From QQUD01 sp039029915 (GTDB lineage: Bacteria > Chloroflexota > Anaerolineae > Promineifilales > Promineifilaceae), in NCBI GenBank assembly GCA_039029915.1, contig JBCCFD010000374.1, positions 1 through 8,212 of the forward strand: a DNA stretch of 8,212 bases. Reading direction: 5' to 3'. The notes under the pieces were generated by a model that had not been told where the DNA came from, searched no databases, and saw only the letters and a program-made list of their open reading frames with translations. Positions 1 to 6,395 of this stretch are shown one piece after another (the first letter of the stretch is position 1; each line of letters starts with the position of its first letter). The position numbers and the translations under genes are program-made.

Positions 1-314
1 CATCATGACACCAAAATGTTGACGTGGTAACAATGACGCTTTCTTTCTCGAGCCGGCATGACCTTCGCCTCAGAAGTTCATTCCACCCAATGCTTTCTTT
101 TGCTTTCAAATGCATCCTAAACCTGAACGCGCTCTGTTCATGATTAGAGCCATAATCATAAAATTTAACATGCGTTAACTCTTAATTTTTAAATCAAACA
201 AAACTGAATTAACGGCCGTTGTAGAAATCAATTGCGAAATTGTTCACAATAAGCAGGTTTGATGAACAAGCTGACAAATTTTGACAAGTTAACACAAGAC
301 ACTCAGGATTTACG
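1..314. other. Non-coding stretch at the left edge
   Basis: No convincing gene was found here. The sequence becomes AT-rich after about 150. It contains the palindrome AACGGCCGTT at 211-220 and a small inverted repeat ATTGT-TC-ACAAT at 239-250. A TTGACA at 281-286 has no usable -10 box before the next gene's ribosome binding site. The stretch probably carries the promoter for the small gene at 315, but I could not place it. A minus-strand frame stays open from 115 to the left edge and is discussed under rejected items. Confidence 0.5.
211..220. repeat. Palindrome AACGGCCGTT, occurrence 1
   Basis: A perfect 10-bp palindrome in the AT-rich stretch 95 bases upstream of the small gene. It is flanked by TT on the left and GT on the right. 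Confidence 0.7.
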
Positions 315-470
315 ATGGCTAAAGAATTGTGTAAATTGAAAAAGCAGCTCAAAAAAGATTTTGACGCTTATGCGCGGTTAGTGAATAATCCCAGATTTGT
401 CTGCAAAAAGTGCGGGCGGGCGGCTAATGAAAAAAAGTTTTTGTGTAGCCCAGCTAAAATTAAAGTTTAA
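315..470 (+). CDS. Small cysteine-containing (zinc-ribbon-like) hypothetical protein, 51 aa
   Basis: The frame encodes 51 residues starting MAKELCKLKKQ and ending SPAKIKV. AGGA at 305-308 lies six bases before the ATG, a good ribosome binding site. The N-terminal half is a lysine-rich, probably helical segment. It is followed by VCKKCGRAANEKKFLC, so cysteines fall at residues 6, 30, 33 and 44. The CxxC plus a later Cys suggests a minimal metal-binding knuckle. From memory, short bacterial proteins with a basic helix followed by a CxxCxRxA...LC motif are widespread and uncharacterised, but I cannot name a family. The stop codon TAA lies inside the TTAA that begins the neighbouring 116-bp repeat, so the last residues may have been set by that insertion. 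It converges with the ATPase gene. Function unknown. Confidence 0.72.
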   Translation: MAKELCKLKKQLKKDFDAYARLVNNPRFVCKKCGRAANEKKFLCSPAKIKV

Positions 471-582
471 GTGAAACGAAGTTCCTGCTTTGAATAGAAC
501 GACGGCCTCAAGCTTCGTTTCCTCGAAGGTCCGACGTTTTCATCTGCCAAGGTTTTCAACCTAGAAACTTCGGAACACTTAA
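467..582 (+). repeat. 116-bp double-hairpin palindromic repeat, copy A
   Basis: The element starts TTAAGTGAAACGAAG and ends CTTCGGAACACTTAA, so both ends carry TTAAGTG in inverted orientation. Aligned without gaps to the reverse complement of 6396-6511, 97 of 116 positions match. The left half forms a hairpin with GAAACGAAG at 473-481 pairing CTTCGTTTC at 513-521. The right half forms a second hairpin with an arm at 529-540 and the arm AAACTTCGGAAC at 566-577, with two mismatches in this copy. It lies between the convergent 3' ends of the small gene and the ATPase gene. It has no coding capacity. It resembles a small non-autonomous mobile element or a REP-like palindrome, and no transposase is visible. 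Confidence 0.85.
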
Positions 583-590
583 TTAGGTAA

Positions 591-659
591 TACTTTGTTA
601 CATAAGAAATTTTAAATTTTTGCACCGGAGAACTGTTTAACAGCTATCATAACAAAGTA
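591..659. repeat. Inverted repeat with 10-bp arms between copy A and the ATPase gene
   Basis: TACTTTGTTA at 591-600 and TAACAAAGTA at 650-659 are perfect reverse complements, 49 bases apart. The interior holds a smaller near-palindrome, CTGTTTAACAG at 633-643. The structure lies 20 bases past the ATPase stop codon, so it could be a 3'-end stem-loop of the transporter mRNA. There is no T-run next to the arm, so it is not a classical intrinsic terminator. Confidence 0.5.
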
Positions 660-679
660 GAAACCAGAAAACGCTCCCC

Positions 680-1708
680 TTATTTTTTTGCAAAAGCCAC
701 AACCGGTGTGCTAACCGAGGCCTGAATGCGATCGCCAATGTTGATATCAGCATGAGACCATGTCCGCGCTTGTACTGTTTCTCCACTTTCTAATCTCAAC
801 GTCACCAGCTGATGAAAACCAAAATAGCTTACGTCCTCAACCAGTGAGGCCCCCTGAGAATCGGTAGTGAGTAAAATAGATTCAGGAAGAACCACAACCT
901 CAACAGGGCCGGAAAGCTCGGGGTTATGGAGAGACAAGCTGCCAAGCGGAGTTTCCACCATACCGGCTTTCGCCTCCCCCGCGACCACATTAACTTTAGC
1001 TAGAAATTGAGCCACCTTTAAACTCGTTGGATAACGATAAACTTCTTCAGGTGCCCCCGATTGAAGCACGCGCCCTTCATCCATAATGACCAGTTCATCA
1101 GCCAGTCGCAACGCTTCCTCTTGATCATGCGTCACAAACACAGTTGTCACCTTTGCTTCATGCAAAATTCGGCGCACCTCTTCTCGCATGCTTTGACGCA
1201 AAGAAGCATCTAAATTTGAAAAAGGCTCATCAAGCAAAATAACATCTGGTGACGGTGCCAGAGCACGGGCTAGGGCGACTCGTTGCTGTTGCCCACCGCT
1301 CAGCTGATGGGGGTAGCGATCTTCCATCCCTGACAGCCCAACAAGATCTAACAGCTCAGAAATACGACCTTGACGGTCACCGCGCTTCATACCAGTGATG
1401 CCAAATTCAATATTTTGGGCCACCGTCAGATGGGGGAACAGCGCATAATCTTGGAAGACCATGCCAATCTGGCGATGCGTCGCCGACACCCAAACTCGGC
1501 TGCCGCTAACCTGCTGATCACCAATCCAAATATCGCCTGAATCAGGTTTTTCCAACCCAGCCATTAATCTCAATGTCGTTGTCTTGCCACAACCACTGTG
1601 CCCCAGCAGTACCGTAATGGCGCTCTTGGGAATTGTTAAATCTAAATCGATCACCGCCAGTGTTTGATCGTAGCTTTTACTTACATTTTCAATTCGAATG
1701 TATGTCAT
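680..1708 (-). CDS. fbpC: Ferric-iron type ABC transporter ATP-binding protein (FbpC-like)
   Basis: This 342-residue protein is the cytoplasmic ATPase of the importer and hydrolyses ATP to drive passage through the adjacent permease. The nucleotide-binding domain fills roughly residues 1-235. It has Walker A GHSGCGKTT (36-44), the Q-loop glutamine at 86, signature LSGGQQQR (136-143), Walker B VILLDE (156-161) and the switch histidine in VTHDQEEAL (194). The last 100 or so residues form the TOBE-like regulatory domain usual in FbpC, PotA and MalK relatives, and the length is normal for that group. The start ATG overlaps the permease stop as ATGA (1705-1708), so the two are translationally coupled. 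Iron specificity is inferred from the neighbouring binding protein, because ATPase sequence alone would also fit spermidine, sulfate or thiamine systems. All catalytic motifs are intact. Confidence 0.93.
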   Translation of the reverse strand: MTYIRIENVSKSYDQTLAVIDLDLTIPKSAITVLLGHSGCGKTTTLRLMAGLEKPDSGDIWIGDQQVSGSRVWVSATHRQIGMVFQDYALFPHLTVAQNIEFGITGMKRGDRQGRISELLDLVGLSGMEDRYPHQLSGGQQQRVALARALAPSPDVILLDEPFSNLDASLRQSMREEVRRILHEAKVTTVFVTHDQEEALRLADELVIMDEGRVLQSGAPEEVYRYPTSLKVAQFLAKVNVVAGEAKAGMVETPLGSLSLHNPELSGPVEVVVLPESILLTTDSQGASLVEDVSYFGFHQLVTLRLESGETVQARTWSHADINIGDRIQASVSTPVVAFAKK

Positions 1709-3432
1709 TGGTCTTGCTCTTCGTTACTGCCAATTTGCATCAATAAAAAGACGGGAATGAGTCCGGCTATTAAAATCATCAGTGCCGGAATGGCCGCTGA
1801 TTCATGAAATCCCTCAACGCTCAAAAAGTGCGTTCTGACGGCTAAAGTATCTAGCCCAAACGGACGAAGCAGCAGCGTGATGGGCAGCTCTTTCATCACA
1901 TCAACAAAAACCAGAATAGCCCCGGCCCCAATACCCGTACGAACAAGCGGAATATGAATGCGTCGGAAAATACGGCCGCTTCCGGCTCCCATTGTGCGGG
2001 CAGCAGCTTCCATCGTAGGTCTAACCTTATCAACACTTGCCGATATACTGTTAAAGCCAAGCGCCATAAACCGGACAGAATAGCCATAGACCAGCGCAAT
2101 AATCGTTCCCGTTAGTAAATACCCAAATCCTTGATACCCTAAATTCGCTTCCGCAAAATCAGTCACCGTCCCATCAATAGGATTAACAACCGTTAAAACA
2201 CCAACCGCAATCACCGCTCCGGGCATCGCGTACCCAATCGTCATCAAGCGAGACAGCCAGCGAGGATAGCTCCTCGTTTCGATAGAGTCCCGCCGGTTAC
2301 TGTAGGCGATGATTAAGGCCAGGATGACCGTAAAGAAAGCCCCAGCCGCGCCTAGTATGATGGTATTTCGCGTGTAGAGGAAGAACGGTTCACTTAACAC
2401 AGTCACCGTCGGGTCACGCACCTCAAGGATTGTCCACACAACCAATTGAGTCATTGGTAACAGGAACGCAGCTCCTAAAATCAACAAACAAATGAGGCTA
2501 ATTCCCCATCCTTTAATGCCCGCCATTCTCTGGCGCGACATACGACGGCCAAAGCTGCCCTGTTGGTAAAATCGAGCCTGCCTGCGAAAGAATCGTTCTC
2601 CAAATAGTAAGAGGAGAGCAATAATAACCATAATACTGGCCAGCTCAGTCGCAGAATCAATATCAAAAGAAGTGTTCCAAAGCACAATAATGCGCTCGCT
2701 GAGCGTGGGGTAGCTAAAGAAACTGACGGTTCCGTAATCAGTCAAGGTTTCCATGGTGACCAGCAGCACCCCGACCGCAATTTGAGGACGCGCCAGCGGC
2801 AGGGCAATTCGTCGAAATGCCCGCCAGCCCTCGTATCCCAGCACATTGGCGGCCTCAAGCGTGTTGGCGGCTTGCTCTCGAAAAGCGGAGCGTGCCAAAA
2901 TGTAAACATAGGGATACAGCACAAGCGTTAAGACGAGGATTAGCCCGCCGGGAGAGGCTATATTGGGGAACCAATAATCACCGCGCCCCCAGTTGTTCTG
3001 TTCACGCAAAAACGTTTGGATAGGGCCAGCAAACTCAAATATTGTGACGTAAACAAACCCCATAATGAAGCCGGGGATCGCCAACGGCAGCATTAAGAGA
3101 CGTTCAAACCAAGCGCGACCCGGAAAATCATAGGCGGTGACCAACCAAGCCGTGCCCACACCGAGAATGAGCGTCCCTAGCGAAACGCCAATTGCCAACC
3201 GCAGCGTGTTCCACAACGTTCTAGGCAGAATGGTATTCCACAAGCGTTCCCAAAGCGCAAAATCTAAATTAAACAGTTCAACTGATAGAATCGCTATGGG
3301 GAAAAGGAGAATAATTGTCAGCAACAGGATAGGAAGACGCCCGAGCCAAGGACGCAACCCGAGCCAAACTTGCTGAATAGAAACTTGCGTCGGTCTTAGT
3401 TGAACGTTTTGAGGATTGGTTTCTGATGTCAA
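1705..3432 (-). CDS. fbpB: Ferric-iron ABC transporter permease, fused two-domain type (FbpB-like)
   Basis: This is a 575-residue inner-membrane protein with many hydrophobic segments, probably 12 helices. It is built as two homologous permease halves in one chain, as in FbpB, HitB and ThiP. Each half carries the cytoplasmic EAA loop that docks on the ATPase: EAANVLGYEGWRAFRRIALP at about 193-212, and a second from EAARTMG at 475 to IHIP at about 495. The first 30 residues are polar and cytoplasmic. The start is TTG at 3432, not ATG. AGAGG at 3438-3442 sits five bases before it, which supports the choice. The 3' end overlaps the ATPase start by four bases. A truncated copy of the 116-bp repeat lies 18 bases upstream. 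Iron as substrate is inferred from the adjacent binding protein. Confidence 0.92.
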   Translation of the reverse strand: MTSETNPQNVQLRPTQVSIQQVWLGLRPWLGRLPILLLTIILLFPIAILSVELFNLDFALWERLWNTILPRTLWNTLRLAIGVSLGTLILGVGTAWLVTAYDFPGRAWFERLLMLPLAIPGFIMGFVYVTIFEFAGPIQTFLREQNNWGRGDYWFPNIASPGGLILVLTLVLYPYVYILARSAFREQAANTLEAANVLGYEGWRAFRRIALPLARPQIAVGVLLVTMETLTDYGTVSFFSYPTLSERIIVLWNTSFDIDSATELASIMVIIALLLLFGERFFRRQARFYQQGSFGRRMSRQRMAGIKGWGISLICLLILGAAFLLPMTQLVVWTILEVRDPTVTVLSEPFFLYTRNTIILGAAGAFFTVILALIIAYSNRRDSIETRSYPRWLSRLMTIGYAMPGAVIAVGVLTVVNPIDGTVTDFAEANLGYQGFGYLLTGTIIALVYGYSVRFMALGFNSISASVDKVRPTMEAAARTMGAGSGRIFRRIHIPLVRTGIGAGAILVFVDVMKELPITLLLRPFGLDTLAVRTHFLSVEGFHESAAIPALMILIAGLIPVFLLMQIGSNEEQDQ

Positions 3433-3450
3433 AAAAACCTCTGTTTTGGG

Positions 3451-3494
3451 TTAAGTGAAACGAAGCTATTACTTGCAATAAAACAGGCTAGAAA
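3451..3494 (+). repeat. Truncated or decayed third copy of the 116-bp repeat
   Basis: The first 15 bases, TTAAGTGAAACGAAG (3451-3465), are identical to the left end of copy A. Weaker similarity continues through AATAAAAC, with an apparent two-base deletion, to about 3494. CTAGAAA at 3488-3494 also matches bases just before the right arm of copy A, so this may be an internally deleted copy reaching about 3510. It lies between the binding-protein gene and the permease start, in the permease leader region. Confidence 0.55.
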
Positions 3495-3584
3495 TGTGAA
3501 ATTTACTGAATAAAACCAACTATTCAGCACTTCTTTTTCAAATTACTTTTTGATTTTCACAAAGCATTTTTTTAAATAGCGTAA

Positions 3585-3621
3585 AAACACCGCGCTGAGT
3601 CATAGCTCAAGCGCGGTGTTT
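3585..3621 (-). terminator. Stem-loop downstream of the binding-protein gene (terminator or attenuator)
   Basis: AAACACCGCGC at 3585-3595 pairs perfectly with GCGCGGTGTTT at 3611-3621. TGAG at 3596-3599 pairs with CTCA at 3606-3609, leaving a six-base loop and one bulged A. Read on the minus strand, the GC-rich stem ends in GTGTTTTTAC, a short T-run. The position, after the binding-protein gene and before permease and ATPase, fits partial termination that leaves more mRNA for the binding protein than for the membrane components. The A-run on the other side means it could act on plus-strand transcripts too. Confidence 0.75.
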
Positions 3622-3667
3622 GTCAGTTTATCAGTTCATGTCTTTTTTTCAACTTGAACTTAGTAAG

Positions 3668-3750
3668 TGGCGTTACGCAATCGGGAGGGGTTTTCTGGAC
3701 TAAACAAGTCTGTCGGCCCAGAAAACCACCAAAGAATTTGCGTTACGCCA
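3668..3750. repeat. 83-bp long inverted repeat (hairpin element)
   Basis: TGGCGTTACGCAA (3668-3680) and TTGCGTTACGCCA (3738-3750) are inverted copies with one mismatch at the centre. A second, inner pair, GGTTTTCTGG (3689-3698) and CCAGAAAACC (3718-3727), is perfect. The whole block can fold as one long interrupted hairpin with a loop of about 19 bases. It starts 17 bases past the binding-protein stop codon. It may be a small hairpin mobile element or a 3' stem-loop protecting the binding-protein mRNA. There is no coding capacity and no T-run. Confidence 0.7.
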
Positions 3751-3758
3751 GTTTGGCA

Positions 3759-3768
3759 AACGGCCGTT
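3759..3768. repeat. Palindrome AACGGCCGTT, occurrence 2
   Basis: A perfect 10-bp palindrome whose last two bases overlap the stop codon of the binding-protein gene. The same 10-mer occurs at 211-220 and 6762-6771. Confidence 0.7.
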
Positions 3769-5971
3769 AGTTTTCGCTAAAGCCGTAACCAGCTGCCTCT
3801 AACATGGCAACTGAGGCTTCTTGGAGTGATCCATAGCTCGAAAGTCCATAAACAAGGTCATAGCCGAAGTCGCCAAAACCAGCGATGGTGTCATTTGGAG
3901 CTGCTTCTGGGTTGGTTGGGAATTCAAAGTTGCTACCAGGGAAGCACTCAGGAGCGCCACATTGGTTTTCGGTGGCCGCAAGATATTCGATAAACGCAAC
4001 AGCGTTGTCAAAGTTAGCTGCGTTGGCAACAACACCAGCACCGTTAACGTTGAAGAAGACACCGTTTTCGCCTTGGTTCATCCATTTCAACTGAACAGCG
4101 TTGAAGGTATCTTGGTCCGCAGCATCCCCATTGGCCAAACGACCCATGTAGTAGTGGTTTACAACTGCAACATCACATTCGCCAGCAGCAACGGCACGGA
4201 TTTGGCCGGTGTCACTGTTGATGTAGCGAGTCACGTTGTTGGCAATACCGGTGGTTGCTTCTAATGCAGCTGCTTCACCAAGGTTGTTAATCAAGCTGCT
4301 GAAGAGTGAAACTGTGTAGATGTGGCTAGCTGGACGCATGCACAAGCGGCCTGCCCAGTTGGGGTCAGCCAAGTCGCTGTAGCTATTAACTGCTGCAATT
4401 TCTTCTTCTGTGGTGTTAGCTGGATTGAAAACCAAGGTACGGGTGCGGATGCTGAGGCCAGCCCACAAACCGTCTGGGTCTTGGAATTCTGGAGCAATAC
4501 TTGATGCAATTGCGTCAGAATTATGGGGTTGGAGCAACCCTTCTTCAGCTGCCAATGAAAGAACACCAGCGTCGATGGCTAAGAAGACGTCAGCAACACT
4601 GCGCTCACCGCGAGCGATGTCGGCCCGGAGGCGGTTCAACAGATCACGTGGGCTACCAGCTGATACACGAACTTCAATACCGGTTGCTTCAGTGAAGGCA
4701 ACAAATGGGGCTTCCAAGTCACCGTAGTGACGTGAAGAGTAAACGTTTACAAAATTGCTACCATCAGCCATGGTTGGTTCTTCACCAACAACAACCTCTG
4801 CAAAACCGTAGCCTGATTCTTCAAGCATAGCAACTGAGGCTTCTTGGAGAGAACCATAGTTCCACAGCGAGTAATCAAGGTCAAAGTTGAAATCACCAAA
4901 ACCAGCAATGGTATCGTTTGGTGCTGCTTCTGGGTTGGTTGGGAATTCAAAGTTGCTACCAGGGAAGCACTCAGGAGCGCCACATTGGTTCTCGGTAGCC
5001 GCAAGATATTCAATGAAAGCAACAGCGTTGTCAAAGTTTTCGGCATTGGCAACAACACCAGCACCGTTTACGTTGAAGAAGACACCATTTTCACCTTGGT
5101 TCATCCATTTCAACTGTACGGCATTGAAGGTATCTTGGTCAGCAGCATCCCCATTGGCCAAACGACCCATGTAGTAGTGGTTTACAACTGCAACATCACA
5201 TTCGCCAGCAGCAACGGCACGGATTTGGCCGGTGTCGCTGTTGATGTAGCGGGTCACGTTGTTGGCAATACCGGTTGTCGATTCTAATGCAGCTGCTTCA
5301 CCAAGGTTGTTGATCAAGCTGCTGAAAAGTGAGACGGTGTAGATGTGGCTTGCTGGACGCATGCACAAGCGGCCTGCCCAGTTGGGGTCAGCCAAATCGC
5401 TGTATGAGTTAACAGCAGCGATTTCATCTTCCGTGGTGTTTGCTGGGTTATAAACCAAGGTACGGGTGCGGATGCTGAGGCCAGCCCACAAACCGTCTGG
5501 GTCTTGGAACCCTTCTGAAACGCTTGATGCAATTGCATCAGAGTTATGAGGTTGGAGCAACCCTTCTTCAGCAGCCAATGAAAGAACGCCGGCATCAATG
5601 GCTAAGAAAACATCAGCCACACTGCGGTCGCCACGGGCAATGTCGGCCCGGAGGCGATTCAGTAGATCACGTGGGCTACCAGCTGATACACGAACCTCAA
5701 TCCCTGTTGCTTCAGTAAAAGCAACAAATGGGGCTTCCAAGTCACCATAGTGACGTGAAGAGTACACATTAACAATGTTGGTTTCTGCAGGAACTGCAAC
5801 TTCGACCTCGACTTCACGGGTCACTTCAGTCTCAACAGCAACTTCAACTTCTGTTTCAACGATACGAGTCACTTCGACTTCAACTTCAACAGGCTCTGCT
5901 GAACAAGCTGAAACGATTGCGACCAAAATTGCGCTAAGCGCCAAGAACAAAACTTTGGACTTAAATTTCAT
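3767..5971 (-). CDS. fbpA: Ferric-iron binding lipoprotein with two tandem substrate-binding domains (FbpA/FutA-like)
   Basis: This extracytoplasmic protein should capture Fe3+ and hand it to the permease. I chose the ATG at 5971 (734 aa) because AAGGA lies seven bases upstream and MKFKSKVLFLALSAILVA then reads as a normal signal peptide. The ATG at 5977 (736 aa) has the AGGA almost touching it. The lipobox VSAC gives lipidated Cys23. A Val/Glu/Thr/Arg-rich stalk of about 40 residues follows. Numbered from 5977, domain 1 spans about 67-394, a 13-residue linker 395-407, and domain 2 408-736. Both domains carry YSSRHY (72-77, 413-418) and NHYYMG (H267, Y268, Y269; H608, Y609, Y610), the motifs expected for Fe3+ ligands, plus four matching cysteines each. 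Single-domain relatives are usually about 340-370 residues, so this one is doubled. Confidence 0.93.
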   Translation of the reverse strand: MKFKSKVLFLALSAILVAIVSACSAEPVEVEVEVTRIVETEVEVAVETEVTREVEVEVAVPAETNIVNVYSSRHYGDLEAPFVAFTEATGIEVRVSAGSPRDLLNRLRADIARGDRSVADVFLAIDAGVLSLAAEEGLLQPHNSDAIASSVSEGFQDPDGLWAGLSIRTRTLVYNPANTTEDEIAAVNSYSDLADPNWAGRLCMRPASHIYTVSLFSSLINNLGEAAALESTTGIANNVTRYINSDTGQIRAVAAGECDVAVVNHYYMGRLANGDAADQDTFNAVQLKWMNQGENGVFFNVNGAGVVANAENFDNAVAFIEYLAATENQCGAPECFPGSNFEFPTNPEAAPNDTIAGFGDFNFDLDYSLWNYGSLQEASVAMLEESGYGFAEVVVGEEPTMADGSNFVNVYSSRHYGDLEAPFVAFTEATGIEVRVSAGSPRDLLNRLRADIARGERSVADVFLAIDAGVLSLAAEEGLLQPHNSDAIASSIAPEFQDPDGLWAGLSIRTRTLVFNPANTTEEEIAAVNSYSDLADPNWAGRLCMRPASHIYTVSLFSSLINNLGEAAALEATTGIANNVTRYINSDTGQIRAVAAGECDVAVVNHYYMGRLANGDAADQDTFNAVQLKWMNQGENGVFFNVNGAGVVANAANFDNAVAFIEYLAATENQCGAPECFPGSNFEFPTNPEAAPNDTIAGFGDFGYDLVYGLSSYGSLQEASVAMLEAAGYGFSEN
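3773..4756 (-). repeat. Internal tandem copy 2 (domain 2 of the binding protein)
   Basis: This 984-bp segment encodes residues 408-735 and matches 4796-5779 at a fixed offset of 1023 bp (341 codons) with no visible gap. I count about 19 amino-acid differences over 328 positions (about 94% identity), clustered near the C-terminal end and around residues 153-157 of domain 1. Stretches such as 4119-4213 (95 bp) and 3900-3967 (68 bp) are identical to the other copy, while neighbouring stretches differ at roughly one base in seven. Confidence 0.92.
4796..5779 (-). repeat. Internal tandem copy 1 (domain 1 of the binding protein)
   Basis: This is the partner of 3773-4756 and encodes residues 67-394 of the lipoprotein. 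Most nucleotide differences between the copies leave the protein unchanged, so both appear to be under selection as working binding domains. Confidence 0.92.
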
Positions 5972-6112
5972 CTCCATATCCTTTTATAAAGTGAATGGTT
6001 TAAGGTGTTCGTCAAAATGAGGTAGAGCTAGGTGTGGCAAACGCTTTCGGTTTCATTGGGGAACGGAAGGCAACTCGCCGCGACTATTTCTAAATCTTTT
6101 TTACGTTCACCT

Positions 6113-6130
6113 AATATTTAAAAAAATATT
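6113..6130. promoter_or_regulatory. AT-rich inverted repeat, possible operator
   Basis: AATATTT (6113-6119) and AAATATT (6124-6130) are perfect inverted copies separated by AAAA. The site lies about 140 bases upstream of the lipoprotein start, between it and the candidate promoter. A repressor site is possible, but in AT-rich DNA such repeats also arise by chance. Confidence 0.3.
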
Positions 6131-6201
6131 TTCAAAAAACCTAAACGTTGGATTTATATCAGAGCTTGAAAATGAAATCTACGGGGGCGGTTAATCTAAA
6201 A

Positions 6202-6231
6202 ATTATCCAAGTTTAATCAAGGTTTTGTCAC
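6202..6231 (-). promoter_or_regulatory. Candidate promoter for the iron-transport operon
   Basis: On the minus strand the -35-like GTGACA (6226-6231) is followed after 18 bases by the -10-like GATAAT (6202-6207), five of six matching TATAAT. Transcription from here would leave an untranslated leader of more than 200 bases before the lipoprotein start. It is the best pair I found by eye, but the -35 is only a partial match. Confidence 0.3.
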
Positions 6232-6395
6232 AGAAGTGAACAGGCCTTTACAGAAATTCATATAATTTTTAACCTTGGTTAATTTACCATTTTGAAGCGT
6301 TTATTTGTTTCATTTAGCACAGATTTACCACTCCTCTCTCACCTGAGCAGGGTTGCAAAAGTAGCAAACTGAATTTGATTGTGTAAATTCCTAAA

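Larger units (their letters stand above)
5978..6395. other. Long AT-rich leader region upstream of the binding-protein gene
   Basis: No gene was found in these 418 bases. The region must hold the promoter and control sites of the transporter operon on the minus strand. Visible structures are a 7-4-7 inverted repeat at 6113-6130, TTAACC-TT-GGTTAA at 6269-6282, a candidate promoter at 6202-6231 and a LacI-type core GCAAACGCTTTC at 6037-6048. No clear Fur-box or IdeR/DtxR-box match was recognised by eye. Confidence 0.5.

Noticed and set aside
1..115. Minus-strand frame open from an ATG at 115 to the left edge (38 codons)
   Set aside because: An open stretch this long is expected by chance about one time in six, the ribosome binding site is marginal, and the translation shows no recognisable family feature.
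281..286. TTGACA as a -35 box for the small gene
   Set aside because: The matching -10 position falls on the ribosome binding site and has no similarity to TATAAT.
467..582. Repeat copy A as a CRISPR repeat unit
   Set aside because: The copies are single, inverted and kilobases apart, with no regular spacing and no cas genes.
3799..5598. Several overlapping frames of 60-150 codons within the binding-protein gene on both strands
   Set aside because: They are shadows of the long real frame, occur in pairs because of the duplication, and have implausible compositions rich in Leu or Thr repeats.
5775..6020. Plus-strand frame with Thr/Ser-rich repeats
   Set aside because: It is the antisense of the Val/Glu stalk of the lipoprotein; the repetitiveness comes from the GTN/GAR codons on the other strand.
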